A stretch of 25,692 nt of DNA from assembly GCA_009602725.1 (NCBI GenBank), contig WELB01000090.1:374762-400453 (forward strand), written 5' to 3'. Positions 17,808 through 25,692 of this stretch are shown here, one piece after another; within the stretch, counting starts at the first letter, position 1, and each line of letters begins with the position of its first letter. A program made the position numbers and the translations under genes. The notes below the pieces were generated by a model, which saw nothing but the letters and a program-made list of their open reading frames with translations, did no database searches and was not told the origin of the DNA. The stretch comes from Spirogloea muscicola (lineage: Eukaryota; Streptophyta; Zygnematophyceae; Spirogloeales; Spirogloeaceae).

Positions 17808-18265
17808 TCATACATTTTGGAGAAATTTTCCATGAGCAATTAAATTACTCACTGAAGTATGCATGCATTCAAGAAAGATCTCAGGATAAATTCTCATTCA
17901 AATGACTCCCACTACAAAAGGAGCGAAACGAAGAAGCTCTGTACTATTACAATCTGGAAAGCGAGTAACGATATTGGCTTGTAATTTCCAAACACTACAC
18001 GGTTGTATAACCAAAGAGATTACGCTGCACCCAAGATCATACCAAGCGCTGCTAATGCAGCAACTAAGCTGTTGCTTTGAAAGGCACCTACCATGATGAT
18101 AAATTTTGGGGTCCCACAAAGCTACTAAACTAGTTCCAGGCAAACTCAAATTCGCTGAAGCGAAGATGAGAAAGATAATAGAAAACATAGGCATGATTGT
18201 TAACCAAATCTACGTAATATTGAACCAAACGAGTTTGACGATCATATAAAGCCCCCACACACGTT
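17808..18265 (-). pseudogene. nad4: nad4 fragment (mitochondrial NADH dehydrogenase subunit 4, C-terminal part)
   Basis: Minus strand. It reads VGALYDRQTRLVQYYVDLVN, then after a one-base shift MPMFSIIF and ANLSLPGTS (the well-conserved NxSLPGTS of ND4). A scrambled stretch follows, then MVGAFQSNSLVALAALGMIL, a TAA in place of tyrosine, SLWLYNRVVFGN, RFPDCN, PFVVGVI, a TGA in place of tryptophan, MRIYPEIFLECMHTS and VSNLIAHGKFLQNV with TGA at 17810-17808. In mitochondria the protein is a proton-pumping membrane subunit of complex I. This copy cannot be functional. Confidence 0.85.
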
Positions 18266-18266
18266 A

Positions 18267-18298
18267 ACTGAGTGCATAAGAAGATAGTATTATCTGAT
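18267..18298 (+). repeat. 32-bp direct repeat, right copy
   Basis: Matches 17086-17117 at 31 of 32 positions. It follows directly on the 5'-most recognisable nad4 codons of the mitochondrial insertion. Confidence 0.85.
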
Positions 18299-18384
18299 TA
18301 CAGCTTAGACCAGGCAGCTTGTGTGCCAGATGTGTGGCATGTAGCTGCATTCTGCGGGACCCCAGAGGAGGAGACGTTGGTACC

Positions 18385-19097
18385 TTATGCCAGGTCGAGC
18401 GTGCGAAGCTGCTGCCTATGGTCCGCTGTGTGATGCAAGCCCTCGTCTGTCATCGAGACGTAGAGATGCAAATGAGAGAGCTGCAGACACGTCAAACGGC
18501 GGCAGACGGTCGTGATGATGCCACGTCTCCGTCCGCCAGCACGCGGTGTTGCATCGTCAGTAGGCCGGGAGTCGAGGCTCTTCTGCCTACGCTCGGCCAC
18601 GCCCATCTGCAGCCATGGCAGCTGCAGTGTTTTCGTGCGTTGCAGGTGCACATGACATGGCGGCCGCGCAGTCAGCAGAGCGGCGCAGAGGGCTGGCGCT
18701 GTCGCTCACCTCTCACGTCCGCACTCTGCAGGGCCAGGCTCTCGAGCCCCGTGAGCTGAGGGAGGCCGCGGCAGACGTCCGGGCAATTGGGCGCCTGCAC
18801 AATCAGCCGACGGAGGCGCGGCGTGTGCTCGCGGGCAGCCAGATCTGCCGCGCCGACCGCATACGCACACATGTGAAGCTCGGCGGGGCCCGGGAAGTCC
18901 GCCAGGCGGGCGCCGAAGACGACGGCGCGCCTGCGGCGGCAGACGACGGCGAGGGCGCGCCACGCCGGCGCCTCGAGGAACAAGGCGGCGCCGGCGGCGG
19001 CGGGGCCGGCGGCCGTCGCGCGTCGCATCACGCGCTCCAGCAGCTCGTCGGGCAGGAGTTCGACGCCGTCAGCCGCGGCGGGGCGCACGGCGGACAT
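18385..19097 (-). CDS. F-box/LRR protein gene, probably truncated
   Basis: ATG at 19097 (GCCACCGCCATGTCC context). Exon 1 encodes ELLPDELLERVMRR, then AWRALAVVCRRRRAVVF, an F-box-like start (the usual tryptophan of CRRW is R). LRRLIVQAPNCPDV and LTGLESLALQSAD follow, the first leucine-rich repeats. Candidate donors are GTGAGA (exon end 18717) or GTGAGC (18710). A second exon from about 18640 reads RRLTCLQLSHLHL and MTDEGLHHTADHRQQLRTLDLA, then TAA. F-box/LRR proteins are substrate adaptors of SCF ubiquitin ligases. The LRR array is cut short about 90 bp before the repeat bordering the mitochondrial insertion, so the gene has probably lost its 3' end. The related gene at 20891-22200 continues past this point. 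Confidence 0.6.
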
Positions 19098-19620
19098 GGC
19101 GGTGGCGGCGGCGGGGGCGGCGGGGAGGTGCAGCTCGAGACTCCTTGGCAAGCGTTGAGGTCTGTTTTCAGTACGAAGAGCAAGGGGATATGATTTGCGG
19201 CTGCTCACTCGGACCTTATTTGGTCATGTGTTTCAGTGCTTTTCAGCCCCTTGGATAATCACAGCCTGCACCTCCACGGCCCACTCGCCCCTACACCTGC
19301 CTCCATGCATGCAGGGCGCGTGGCGGCCTCGGGCGGCCCGGTGGTGCCGGACCGCGGGGGCGTGGATGCCTGCCCGGGCCGCCAATGCCCCCGACGGCGG
19401 CCGTGGCGCGAGTTGTGCGCATGAGATGAAAGGGTGACCGATCCGAGCCAATAAATTGCACAGCCAGAAGCCAATGCAGAAAGAGGGGAGAGCGCACTTC
19501 TGGGAGCCAATACACTGCACAGCCAGAAGCGAGTGATGGAGGAGGAAGGTGGAGAGGGAGGGTCGCTCTTGGCGAGCTAGAGAATGCTGAGCAGGTACGG
19601 AGAGTGATCAATTCCTCCAG
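19098..19620. other. Upstream region of the F-box gene, with a 27-bp direct repeat
   Basis: No gene recognised. GAGCCAATA followed by GCACAGCCAGAAGC occurs at 19445-19471 and 19504-19530 (24 of 27 identical, 59 bp apart). Each copy contains CCAAT. 19300-19400 is GC-rich. Confidence 0.45.
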
Positions 19621-20260
19621 CTCCGTTGGACCTTGTCCATTTCTTCTGGGCTGGCCTTTCATAGCCGTAGCCCCCTTCTTGATATAAGGTAGGATCACTT
19701 GTATGCAGGCTTTCCACAGCCCTCACTCCCTTTGGAGCTCTCATTGTGCTCATATTCAGAAGATCTGCTACACTCTCTCATCTGCTTCCAGGAGAAGAAC
19801 GAATGATGAGTAGAGATAAAAGGGGGCGAGTGCTGGGAAAGACTAGCTTACATCATCGACCGGGGTCAGAGAGATCTGTCAAGCTCAGAGCGCACCGAGG
19901 GTTCCCGCTCAGTGATCCTAGTCAGCAGCCGCAGTCCAAATGACCAGTCTCGGAAAAGAAACGGCACTTCCATTGTGAGGCAAGGGCTGTGAGAGGCCAG
20001 CCCAAAGGATGTAAATGTAGAGAGTCGCGCCGCCTGTAGCCTGAGGCGGCAGCCAGGGCTTGACCAGCGCAAGGATGCGAGGCATGTGTCAGTGAATGCC
20101 GCAGGGAGTGAGAGCCGCACCCACCACACCAGAGCCTAAGGGTTTGCGGCGTCAAAAGAGCCGGTTGCTCTTCGTGCCGAGTTCGAAAGAACTCCCTGAA
20201 GGGGCGACGGCGTGGAAGGCCAGCCCCAAGGAATGTGGACAGACTAATCCGGAGAGGCAT
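19620..20260. repeat. Decayed group 5/8 tails
   Basis: 19630-19672 (plus) resembles a group 8 tail (GACCTTGTCCATTTCTTC, GGGCTGGCC). 19905-20010 (minus) has a coding end like FGLRLLTRI followed by a group 5 stem-loop region (CTCACAGCCCTTGCC, AAGTGCCGTTTC). 20195-20240 carries a further weak stem-loop. Confidence 0.4.
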
Positions 20261-20890
20261 TCAGCGAAGTGCTCGCTGATGAGCACTGTCCATCTTGCTC
20301 AAGGACTGTTGTGCAAAGGGGGGGATGATTTGCCTCTGTCCTCTGGTCACGATCGACGGCGTGTATCGCGTTGAGTGACGTGTGCCCATTGACCAGCCCC
20401 CCCGTCACAAGCCACTGACGACTGTCAATCACGACCGACATCACAGAAGTAAGCACATCTCCGAACGTGGGCCGCTGCAGCAAGGCCGACCATAATCCAT
20501 TCATTCTCTATAGCTATCTATCAATTCTGCACATTCCTATTTATATTCTGCTTCGTCGCTCTCCGTCCATGCTGTGAGGACGCAGACGTCGGTGAAGCTT
20601 GCAGCAACATCTTGCTGGTCCAGCGATCACCCGACGCTTGGGCATGTGGTAAGTGAGCAGATGCGAGCAAATTGGCCAAAGAGACCACATGCTTGGGCAC
20701 GGGCTGGTTACAAATTCGTACTACGTGACAAGCAAAGCAGATGTTTGATGTCAAGAGTCGTGGTGGCCATTACGATGGACATGATAAATGTCCACATGAT
20801 CAGGCGAATCAGGAAATACTCAGAGAGCTGCAAAGATGGCGAGTCAACCAGCTCTAAATAGCAGGGACTGGGAACTCAGTGAATGGGACT
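20260..20890. other. Unassigned stretch
   Basis: I see no recognisable gene. One plus frame at 20574-20861 has 95 codons but no motif. It lies directly downstream of the LRR gene stop at 20891 and may include its 3' UTR. Confidence 0.35.
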
Positions 20891-22200
20891 TTACACCCTA
20901 AGAAGTTCCCAGGAGCCAATCTCGTAGAGAGTTGGGTGGGTAGAGACTATGTCACCAACAAGAGCAGTCAATGCAACGCCGGGCCTGCTCTGGATGTACA
21001 GTGCCTCCAACTTTGAGGAAGCATCAAGCAGTTGGCGGGCGTGCACATCCTGGCAGGAGAGACTTCTGACAAAGTCGAGCTCGAGGCCGCTCCACGCATC
21101 CGCAATGTCAGCAGCATCTCCAGAGTCCGAAGACTAAGGCCAATATTATGTACAGTGAAAGGTGCTCACAAGCTCGAGACCGTACAGGCGGCTAAGACTG
21201 CTGAGTATCTCCACCAAGATCTCGCTGTTACTGGCAGACCACAAAGTACCACAAAGCACCTTCGGAGTCAGCGATGCTCAAGGAATTGAGACTTGGGCAC
21301 CATCGTCCACAGGATAGGAACTGCAGCTCCGCATCCCTGTCACTTGAAAAGAGCGCGCATTTGAGGGAGCGCAGGAGTGGCAGCTTGTCGTGGTGAGGCA
21401 CCAAGCCCCCACCACGGGCGGCTTCCAAGCCTGACTTTAGACAGCTGGAGTGCCTGCAGACTTGGCGTGCACACCGTGAGGAACCGAAGGAGACGTGGCC
21501 AGGTGACAAGCCACTTGGTCAAGGTGAGCGTAGCGAGGGCTGTCATCTGGCCCCTGCCACTGGGCAACAGCTCGTGCAGATCTACCCATTGATGTGGTCT
21601 TTCGGGATCAGCTGGGCCTTCTAGGGAGAGGTTGCGCAAACGCAGGCAGGAGGTGATGATGGCAGCCAACACATCTGGCTCTCCATAGGATTCAAGATCC
21701 AGGCTCACAGACACCACCTCCAGGTGCGCCAGCAATCGCGACTTGCTGCGCAGGTGCTTGCCCCAGCCCTGGTCATTGTCCAGCTCGGTGAGGCTGGGGA
21801 GGCAATACTGCGCCAATATTGTCAGCTGGAAACGTGTTGGCAGCCCTGGACACCTGCTGAGCTCCACACTCTCAAGCTGGCCGCAACTGTCTGCAAGCTG
21901 CGAGATTCCAGCGGACGTGACGGTGCTGATGTCTGCCAGCGTAAGCACCCAAAGCTGCTGCGAATAGTCCGCCACGTGGCGCAAGCCCTCGTCTGTCAAA
22001 TTTGAGGTCTCACCACGGCGGCTTGGGATGTCGCTCAGTTGCCCGCGCCTTGTGAGGCGGCCTACATGGGCAGCTGGGCTCAGATTGCAGCCCCCATGTG
22101 CCAGAGATGCATCGCCCACGGCCAGCGCGCCCTGGAGCGGGCGGCAGCTTAAGTGGAGATCGGCCAGCTGCCCTTCCAGGTTGCCCTCCGCTCTGCCCGC
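20891..22200 (-). pseudogene. LRR protein gene related to the F-box/LRR gene, 5' end lost, frameshifted
   Basis: Minus strand: LTDEGLRHVADYSQQLWVLTL, AGISQLADSCGQLESVELSRC, LTILAQYCLPSLTELDND, VLAAIITSCLRLRNLSLEG, LRFLTVCTPSLQALQLSKV, an LRR array of the AMN1/F-box type. The frame breaks at a G run near 21415. It resumes as LPLLRSLKCALFSSDRD and CPSLNSLSIADSEGALWYF, then breaks near 21243. It resumes as SNSEILVEILSSLSRLYGLEL, crosses a 36-base GTGAGC...TTAG insert with two stops (21169-21134), and continues SSDSGDAADIADAWSGLEL to LYEIGSWELLRV and TAA at 20893-20891. The N-terminal part, presumably with an F-box, is missing where copy C begins. It is a pseudogene, or intact with indel errors. 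Confidence 0.6.
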
Positions 22201-22204
22201 AACG

Positions 22205-22995
22205 GGCTCCTGGCGGTCCACCCCACTGTCGGAGCAGGCCGTCCCTTTCATCCACCTTGCCCACAACCCTGACCTGCGTACTCAGGCACGCTTCACGGCG
22301 CTGGTTCAAAAAGCGGCCTCTGACCAGGTGGTGGAGCTTCTCCCTCCGGCTGACCTTCGCGGGCGCGCTCAGCTCCTTTCAGCCTCCGTTCCCGGGGCGG
22401 CGGCGTAATTATCAGCGCTCCCACTCTACACTGAGTGCGAGTGCGGTGCCCGTCACGCCGACCCTGCGGAGCTGGCTGCGCATATGCTCCGTTGCGCGCA
22501 CGGGGGCGAGCGGACCGCTTCTCACGACCTCCTGCGAAATGGCATGCAGGGGGTGTTCATGGAGGCGGGCTTCAAGGTGGCTGTGAAAAATACCTCAATA
22601 ATGCCCATCCAGCTGGGCGTGGACGGCCAGCCCCATACTCGACGCGCAGACCTGGTCGCCATCCCGCCAGGCGACGGTCCCCGCATCATCGCCGATGTGG
22701 TGACCACTGACTGCGTCGACTGCGCCAATATCACCAGATCGGCGTCGATTGCTGGGCACGCGGTCGGCTTGGCGGCCTGGGGCAAGGAGCGCAAGTGAGA
22801 GAAGCGCGCCCAGAGAGACAAGTACGCTGATCACCCGATTGGTGATGAATTCGCGGCCCTGGCAATAGATGTTCACGGGGCTTTCGGCAGCCGCTGGCTG
22901 GATCTCCTCCAGCGGCTTGCCCGTTAGGCCATTAACCGGCGGCCGGGTCAGCCAGGGGCGATGCCCGGTTTCAACGTCGCCGCTTCGCTCGCCCA
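22205..22995 (+). pseudogene. Copy C: retroelement endonuclease region, broken
   Basis: Plus strand: QAVPFIHLAHNPDLRTQARF, LPPADLRGRAQLLSASVPGAAA, then TAA (22406-22408) at the residue that is W in copy F. About 30 codons are deleted before CECGARHADPAELAAHMLRC (intact knuckle). SHDLLRNGMQGVFMEAGF, RRADLVAIPPGDGPRIIADVVTTD (R-A-D-x14-D) and KERK-stop follow. After the stop the frame continues as YADHPIGDEFAALAIDVHG, WLDLLQRLAR, stop, AINRR and NVAASLAQVF, where it joins a minisatellite unit. Group unknown because the C-terminus and tail are missing. Confidence 0.7.
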
Positions 22996-23096
22996 GGTAT
23001 TCCTCTCCCCCATCCGCCCTCCCTCCTGCCAGTGCCTCACCCTCTTCTAGCAGCTCCACAAGCGATACAGGTCGAGTCGTCATGACCCCCGTCAGC
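22996..23096 (+). repeat. Minisatellite unit joining copies C and G
   Basis: CCGCCCTCCCTCCTGCC, the CTTCTAGCAGCTCCACAAGC block, ACAGGTCGAGTCG and CCCCCGTCAGC match the units at 24436-24575 and 24836-24912. Copy C ends and the group 1 tail of copy G begins at its two edges. Confidence 0.65.
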
Positions 23097-23654
23097 CCAT
23101 TGAGGATAGGGGCTGGGAAAGCCAGCCCAAAAGAATGAACAGAGTACGAGAAGGGGGCCAGGGGAAGCGCGAAGAAAAAAGCACACAAAGAAACAAAGAA
23201 GCTACGAATCATTAAGTATCCCCTGCTAAGCAGCCGCAGATCAGAGATGCTAGGCTCCTGGAAGTGGGTCCCCTGGCCAGAGCCAGAGGCAGCAGCGAGG
23301 GCTCTGCCGGCACGAAGATGCAGAGCGCGGGCCATAGACCTCTGCAGCAAGACGGCCAGGCGCATATGATACACTTGCGCCAGCGACCCGGCTGCAGGAA
23401 AGTCTACCAGCTCCCCATGGAAGCGACGAGCGATGGTGTGGCGGGCGAGCTGGGTGAGCAGCTCGAGCCACCGTGCGCCCAGCGCCCCATGGGTGTCAAT
23501 TGCCAACGGGAAGAACTCGTCTTTCCGCAGATGGTCGGCGTACGTGAGCTCTTTAGCCCGAGCGGCGCAGGCGACCGCATACCCAACCTTGGTGGCACAT
23601 TGGGCTGGGTGTGAGCGATCGTATGCGTCGGTGGTCACCACGTCCAGGAGAAGG

Positions 23655-23731
23655 ACAATGTCCACAGCCATAGAAAGAGGTGCCGAAAAGGACTACACTA
23701 CCAAACACGACAACGCACTAGGGAAGAAGAC
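23655..23731 (-). mobile_element. Group 2-like UTR fragment inserted in copy G
   Basis: About 70 bp with GTAGTGTAGTCCTTTTCGGC and CTATGGCTGTGGACATTGTC on the minus strand, no stem-loop. AGAAG stands at both edges. Copy F has the uninterrupted sequence across this point (near 15868). Confidence 0.65.
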
Positions 23732-23796
23732 GTGGCCCGCCGGCCTGTGGGGTGGCCACCAGGTCTACGCGACGGGCGTGGAGACCGTCGGCCCTT

Positions 23797-24175
23797 GCTC
23801 ACACGTGGATACTGAGCATCCATCTGCATCAGAAGAAAGTGCTCGCCCATTGAGAATAGGGGCTGTAAAAACCAGCCCGGAAAAGAACGAATAGAGTACG
23901 AGAAGGGGCCAGGGGAAGCGCTAAGAAACAGAAACAAAGCAGCTACGAATCACTCAGTAACCTCTGCTAAGCAGCCGCAGGTCGGAGATGCTAGGCTCGT
24001 TGAAGTGGGTCCGCTGGCCAGAGCCAGAGGCAGAGGCATCTCCCTCTGCACCGTCTTGAACTTTGTAGTGTAGTCCTTTTTCGGCACTTCTTTCTTTGGC
24101 TTTGAACATTGTCCATTCTTTTTGGGTTGGCTTTGCCAGCCCCTCTTCTCTATGGGCGGGCACTTTCTTCCTGGA
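23797..24175 (+). mobile_element. Group 2 element inserted in copy G, itself interrupted
   Basis: 23797-23830 holds TTGCTCACACGTGGATACTG and CATCCATCTGCATC. 24036-24175 holds the rest of the group 2 UTR and the stem-loop GGGTTGGC-TTT-GCCAGCCC ending GGGCGGGCACTTTCTTC. Copy G residues stop and resume exactly at its edges (HTGVMLLQ on one side, RADGLHARR on the other). Confidence 0.75.
23831..24035 (-). mobile_element. Group 1 fragment inserted in the group 2 element, with GCATC duplication
   Basis: A minus-strand group 1 coding end (SGSGQRTHF, PSISDLRLLSRGY-stop), UTR and stem-loop, ending AGCACTTTCTTCT. GCATC flanks it at 23826-23830 and 24036-24040; the group 2 consensus elsewhere has a single GCATC at this point. 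Confidence 0.8.
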
Positions 24176-24435
24176 GCAGCATGACGCCGGTGTGCTCCGC
24201 CGCCACCGAGAAGCTAGCCTCCACCAGGATGCCATGCATCGCATTGCGGAGGCGGTCGTGGGCCGCTGTCCACTCGCCGCCGTGGGCGCAGCGCAGAACA
24301 TGAGCGGCCAGCTCCCCAGACTCGGCCCCTCGCTCGCCGCATACACACTGACGCACGCCCTGGAGCCATGGAGGCGGCAGTCCCAGGAGACGGTGGACGG
24401 CAGTGCGACACCTCATCGGGGAGAGTGAGGTATTT

Positions 24436-24945
24436 CCCCCCGTCAGCACGGCTTCCCCCGCTCTGTGGCACCTCCGGTCTTCGTATCCCCCACCCGCCCT
24501 CCCTCCTGCCATTGCTGCTTTCTCACCCTCCCTTAGGAGCTCCACCAGCGGTACAGGTCGAGTCGACATGGCCCCCGTCAGCGCGGCTCCCCCCGCTCTG
24601 TGGCACTTCCGGTCTTACTTCCTTCCTTTGTTTCCCCCACCCGCCCTCCCTCCTGCACGAGCCTAGCATCTCCGACCTGCGGCTGCTTAGCGAGGTTACT
24701 GAGTGATTCGTAGCTGCTTTGTTTCTCCGTGTGCTTGTTTTCCTTAGCGCTTCCCCTGGCCCCGTTCTCGTACTCTGTTCATTCTTTTTGGGCTGGCTTT
24801 TCCAGCCCCTATTCTCAATGGGCGAGCACTTTCTCTTGTTGCTGCTTCCTCACCCTCTTCTAGCAGCTCCACAAGCGGTACAGGTCGAGTCGACATGGCC
24901 CCCGTCAGCACGGCTTCCCCCGCTCTGTGGCACCTCCGGCCTTCC
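24436..24945 (+). repeat. Minisatellite array of about 135-bp units, interrupted by a group 1 tail
   Basis: CGTCAGC followed by CGGCT and CCCGCTCTGTGGCAC starts at 24441, 24576 and 24903. The first two starts are 135 bp apart. The second unit is cut near 24656 inside CCTCCCTCCTGC and resumes near 24836 with TTGCTGCTT. The unit contains GTCGAGTCGAC. Confidence 0.65.
24657..24835 (+). mobile_element. Group 1 tail inserted in the minisatellite
   Basis: EPSISDLRLLS, a one-base loss that destroys the RGY-stop, then the full group 1 UTR (CTTAGCGCTTCCCC), stem-loop GGGCTGG-CTTTT-CCAGCCC and CTCAATGGGCGAGCACTTTCT. The unit before it at 24441-24575 shows the empty site. Confidence 0.7.
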
Positions 24946-25025
24946 TAGTGTAGGGCGTCATTTCATGTAGCCACATTCTTCGCGCTGCATTCTTAGCACT
25001 TTCTGCATTTTCTGCCTGAACAATG

Positions 25026-25340
25026 TATTGGCTTGAATTGGCCTCGCTTCAATTTCATGCGCACCGCGCGCCTTCTCTCTTGCCTACGCCGTCCACACGC
25101 GAGCAGGCCGTGCTATGTCCGCCGCCTCTGGGTCTCGGCGGAGTACCCTTTCCCATGCAGCGAGCTACTCAGACCTGATGTGCTGACCTGATGTCATTGT
25201 TTTTGTTGCTCACTCGTGGGTACTGAGCGTCCCTCTGCATCGTCTTGTGTTTTGTAGTCTAGTCCATTTCCGGCTCCTCTTCATTTGGCATTGGACATTG
25301 TCCATTATTTTTTGGGCTGGCTTTGCCAGCTCCTCTTCTC
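25026..25340 (+). mobile_element. Group 5 UTR piece followed by a group 2-like element
   Basis: 25026-25079 is the inverted partner of 16725-16778. From 25080 the frame reads LAYAVHTRAGRAMSAASG, then SYSDLMC-stop. A relic VGTEH-type stop region follows, then a group 2-like UTR (TTTGTAGTCTAGTCC, GGCATTGGACATTG) and stem-loop GGGCTGGC-TTT-GCCAGC. Confidence 0.6.
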
Positions 25341-25500
25341 TCGCTCAAGTCTTCCGAATGCGTTTGGCCATCTCGATGCAGCGGTCCCTTGCCTTCGCGA
25401 TTCACTTGCGCGCAGGCCGAGCTTTGGCGGCGGCCTCCGGCTTCCGTCAGGGCGACGTCTTTCTGCCGGCTAGCTAGTGAGACTTGCATCTCCTGACTAG
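25341..25500 (+). mobile_element. Group 3 coding end
   Basis: SLAQVFRMRLAISMQRSLAF, HLRAGRALAAASGFRQGDVF, LPAS then TAG. The remaining ACTTGCATCTCCTGACTAG corresponds to DLHLLT without the final residues. A group 2 tail follows directly. Confidence 0.65.
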
Positions 25501-25692
25501 AAAGAAGGTGCTCGCCCATTGAGAAGAGGGGCTGGCAAAGCCAACCCAAAAAGAATGGACAATGTTCAAAGCCAAAGAAAGAGGTGCTGAAAAAGGACTA
25601 CACTACAAAGTGCAAGACGGTGCAGAGGGAGATGCAGATGGCTGCTCAGTATCCACGTGTGAGCAACAGCAGATCAGAGTAACTCGGAGCAG
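25501..25692 (-). mobile_element. Group 2 element, continues beyond the window
   Basis: Minus strand: YSDLLLLTRGY-stop near the window end, complete group 2 UTR (CATCTGCATCTCCC, GTAGTGTAGTCC, CTTTGGCTTTGAACATTG), stem-loop GGGTTGGC-TTT-GCCAGCCC and CTCAATGGGCGAGCACC near 25510. The coding part runs off the right edge. Confidence 0.7.

Larger units (their letters stand above)
17118..18266. other. Mitochondrial DNA insertion in the nucleus (NUMT)
   Basis: An AT-rich block containing a trnW-like sequence, a class II tRNA-Tyr and the 3' half of nad4. All three are organelle-type, and nad4 makes the source mitochondrial. Frameshifts and stop codons in nad4 and mismatched tRNA arms show that it is decayed nuclear DNA, not mitochondrial genome. 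A group 4 retroelement (about 17425-17700) interrupts it. The 32-bp direct repeats lie at its edges. Confidence 0.8.
23097..24440 (-). pseudogene. Copy G: group 1 retroelement, interrupted by nested insertions
   Basis: Three blocks on the minus strand: 24440-24176, 23796-23732 and 23654-23097. They read TLPDEV, LLGLPPPWLQGVRQ, CVCGERGAESGELAAHVLRC (intact knuckle), AHDRLRNAMHGILVEASF; then ADGLHARRVDLVATPQAGGP; then LLLDVVTTDAYDRSHPAQC, AKELTYADHLRKDEFFP, GSLAQVYHMRLA, RAGRALAAASGSGQGTHFQ and SISDLRLLSRGY. The stop codon is lost (TACTGA became TACTTAA), so the frame reads on into the group 1 UTR. The 3' terminus is cut at CCCATTGAG (23097), so GGGCGAGCAC is missing. Confidence 0.75.

Noticed and set aside
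22595-23671. 358-codon minus-strand frame as a single gene
   Set aside because: It is copy G reading through a lost stop codon, then the tail, a minisatellite unit and the antisense of copy C.

Overview
The window looks like nuclear DNA of a green alga or another member of the green plant lineage. Three things point there: a spliced eIF4A-III helicase gene with the plant-type DESD box, GT-AG introns (one GC-AG), and a decayed mitochondrial insertion carrying nad4 and a class II tRNA-Tyr. The species cannot be named from the sequence. Long stretches are packed with fragments of one non-LTR retroelement superfamily; only about 5.4 to 10.0 kb is nearly free of it.

Retroelement naming used here (my own): each copy ends in a coding tail with the signature RAGRAxAAASG ... 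SxSDLxLLxRGY-stop. A group-specific 3' UTR follows, then a short terminal stem-loop of the form GGGCTGGC-loop-GCCAGCCC. Group 1 ends in CTCAATGGGCGAGCAC after CTTAGCGCTTCCCC. Group 2 carries GTAGTGTAGTCC and CTTTGGCTTTGAACATTG and has the same GGGCGAGCAC end. Group 3 carries TGAGCGTTCCCTGGCTGATG and continues past the stem-loop into CCAGTCAATCTGGCCGC. Group 4 carries CTAGTTGTCTAGATGCC and GTTGTGGCTCTTTG. Groups 5, 6 and 8 are more decayed. Group 7 has GGCCATTTGGCC instead. Longer copies (A, B, C, E, F, G) add, upstream, a CxC-H-C zinc knuckle and an R(V/A)D-x14-D stretch, as in the C-terminal restriction-like endonuclease region of R2-type LINEs. Copy E also keeps sequence resembling the end of a reverse transcriptase. 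No reverse transcriptase catalytic core is present in the window.

Layout: 1-560 GC-rich minisatellite array and palindrome. 556-4372 dense nest of groups 1-6 plus copy A. 4380-5430 very old stem-loop remnants. 5430-6486 unassigned. 6487-9757 eIF4A-III, minus strand, eight exons. 9758-10010 its upstream region. 10014-13860 copies B and E and further tails. 13800-15430 mostly unassigned. 15460-16562 copy F, the most intact endonuclease-domain reading frame. 17086-18298 a mitochondrial insertion (trnW, trnY, nad4 fragment) between 32-bp direct repeats and itself invaded by a group 4 element. 18385-19097 truncated F-box/LRR gene. 20891-22200 LRR gene or pseudogene cut at its 5' end by copy C. 22205-25692 copies C and G, minisatellite units and a three-level nest of insertions.

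Only eIF4A-III looks like an intact host gene. The LRR genes are broken next to insertions. The point of main interest is the retroelement superfamily. Its tails have diverged between groups while keeping a stem-loop, and a fragment of only 48 bp, essentially the stem-loop end, has inserted with a 9-bp target duplication whose empty site is also in the window.
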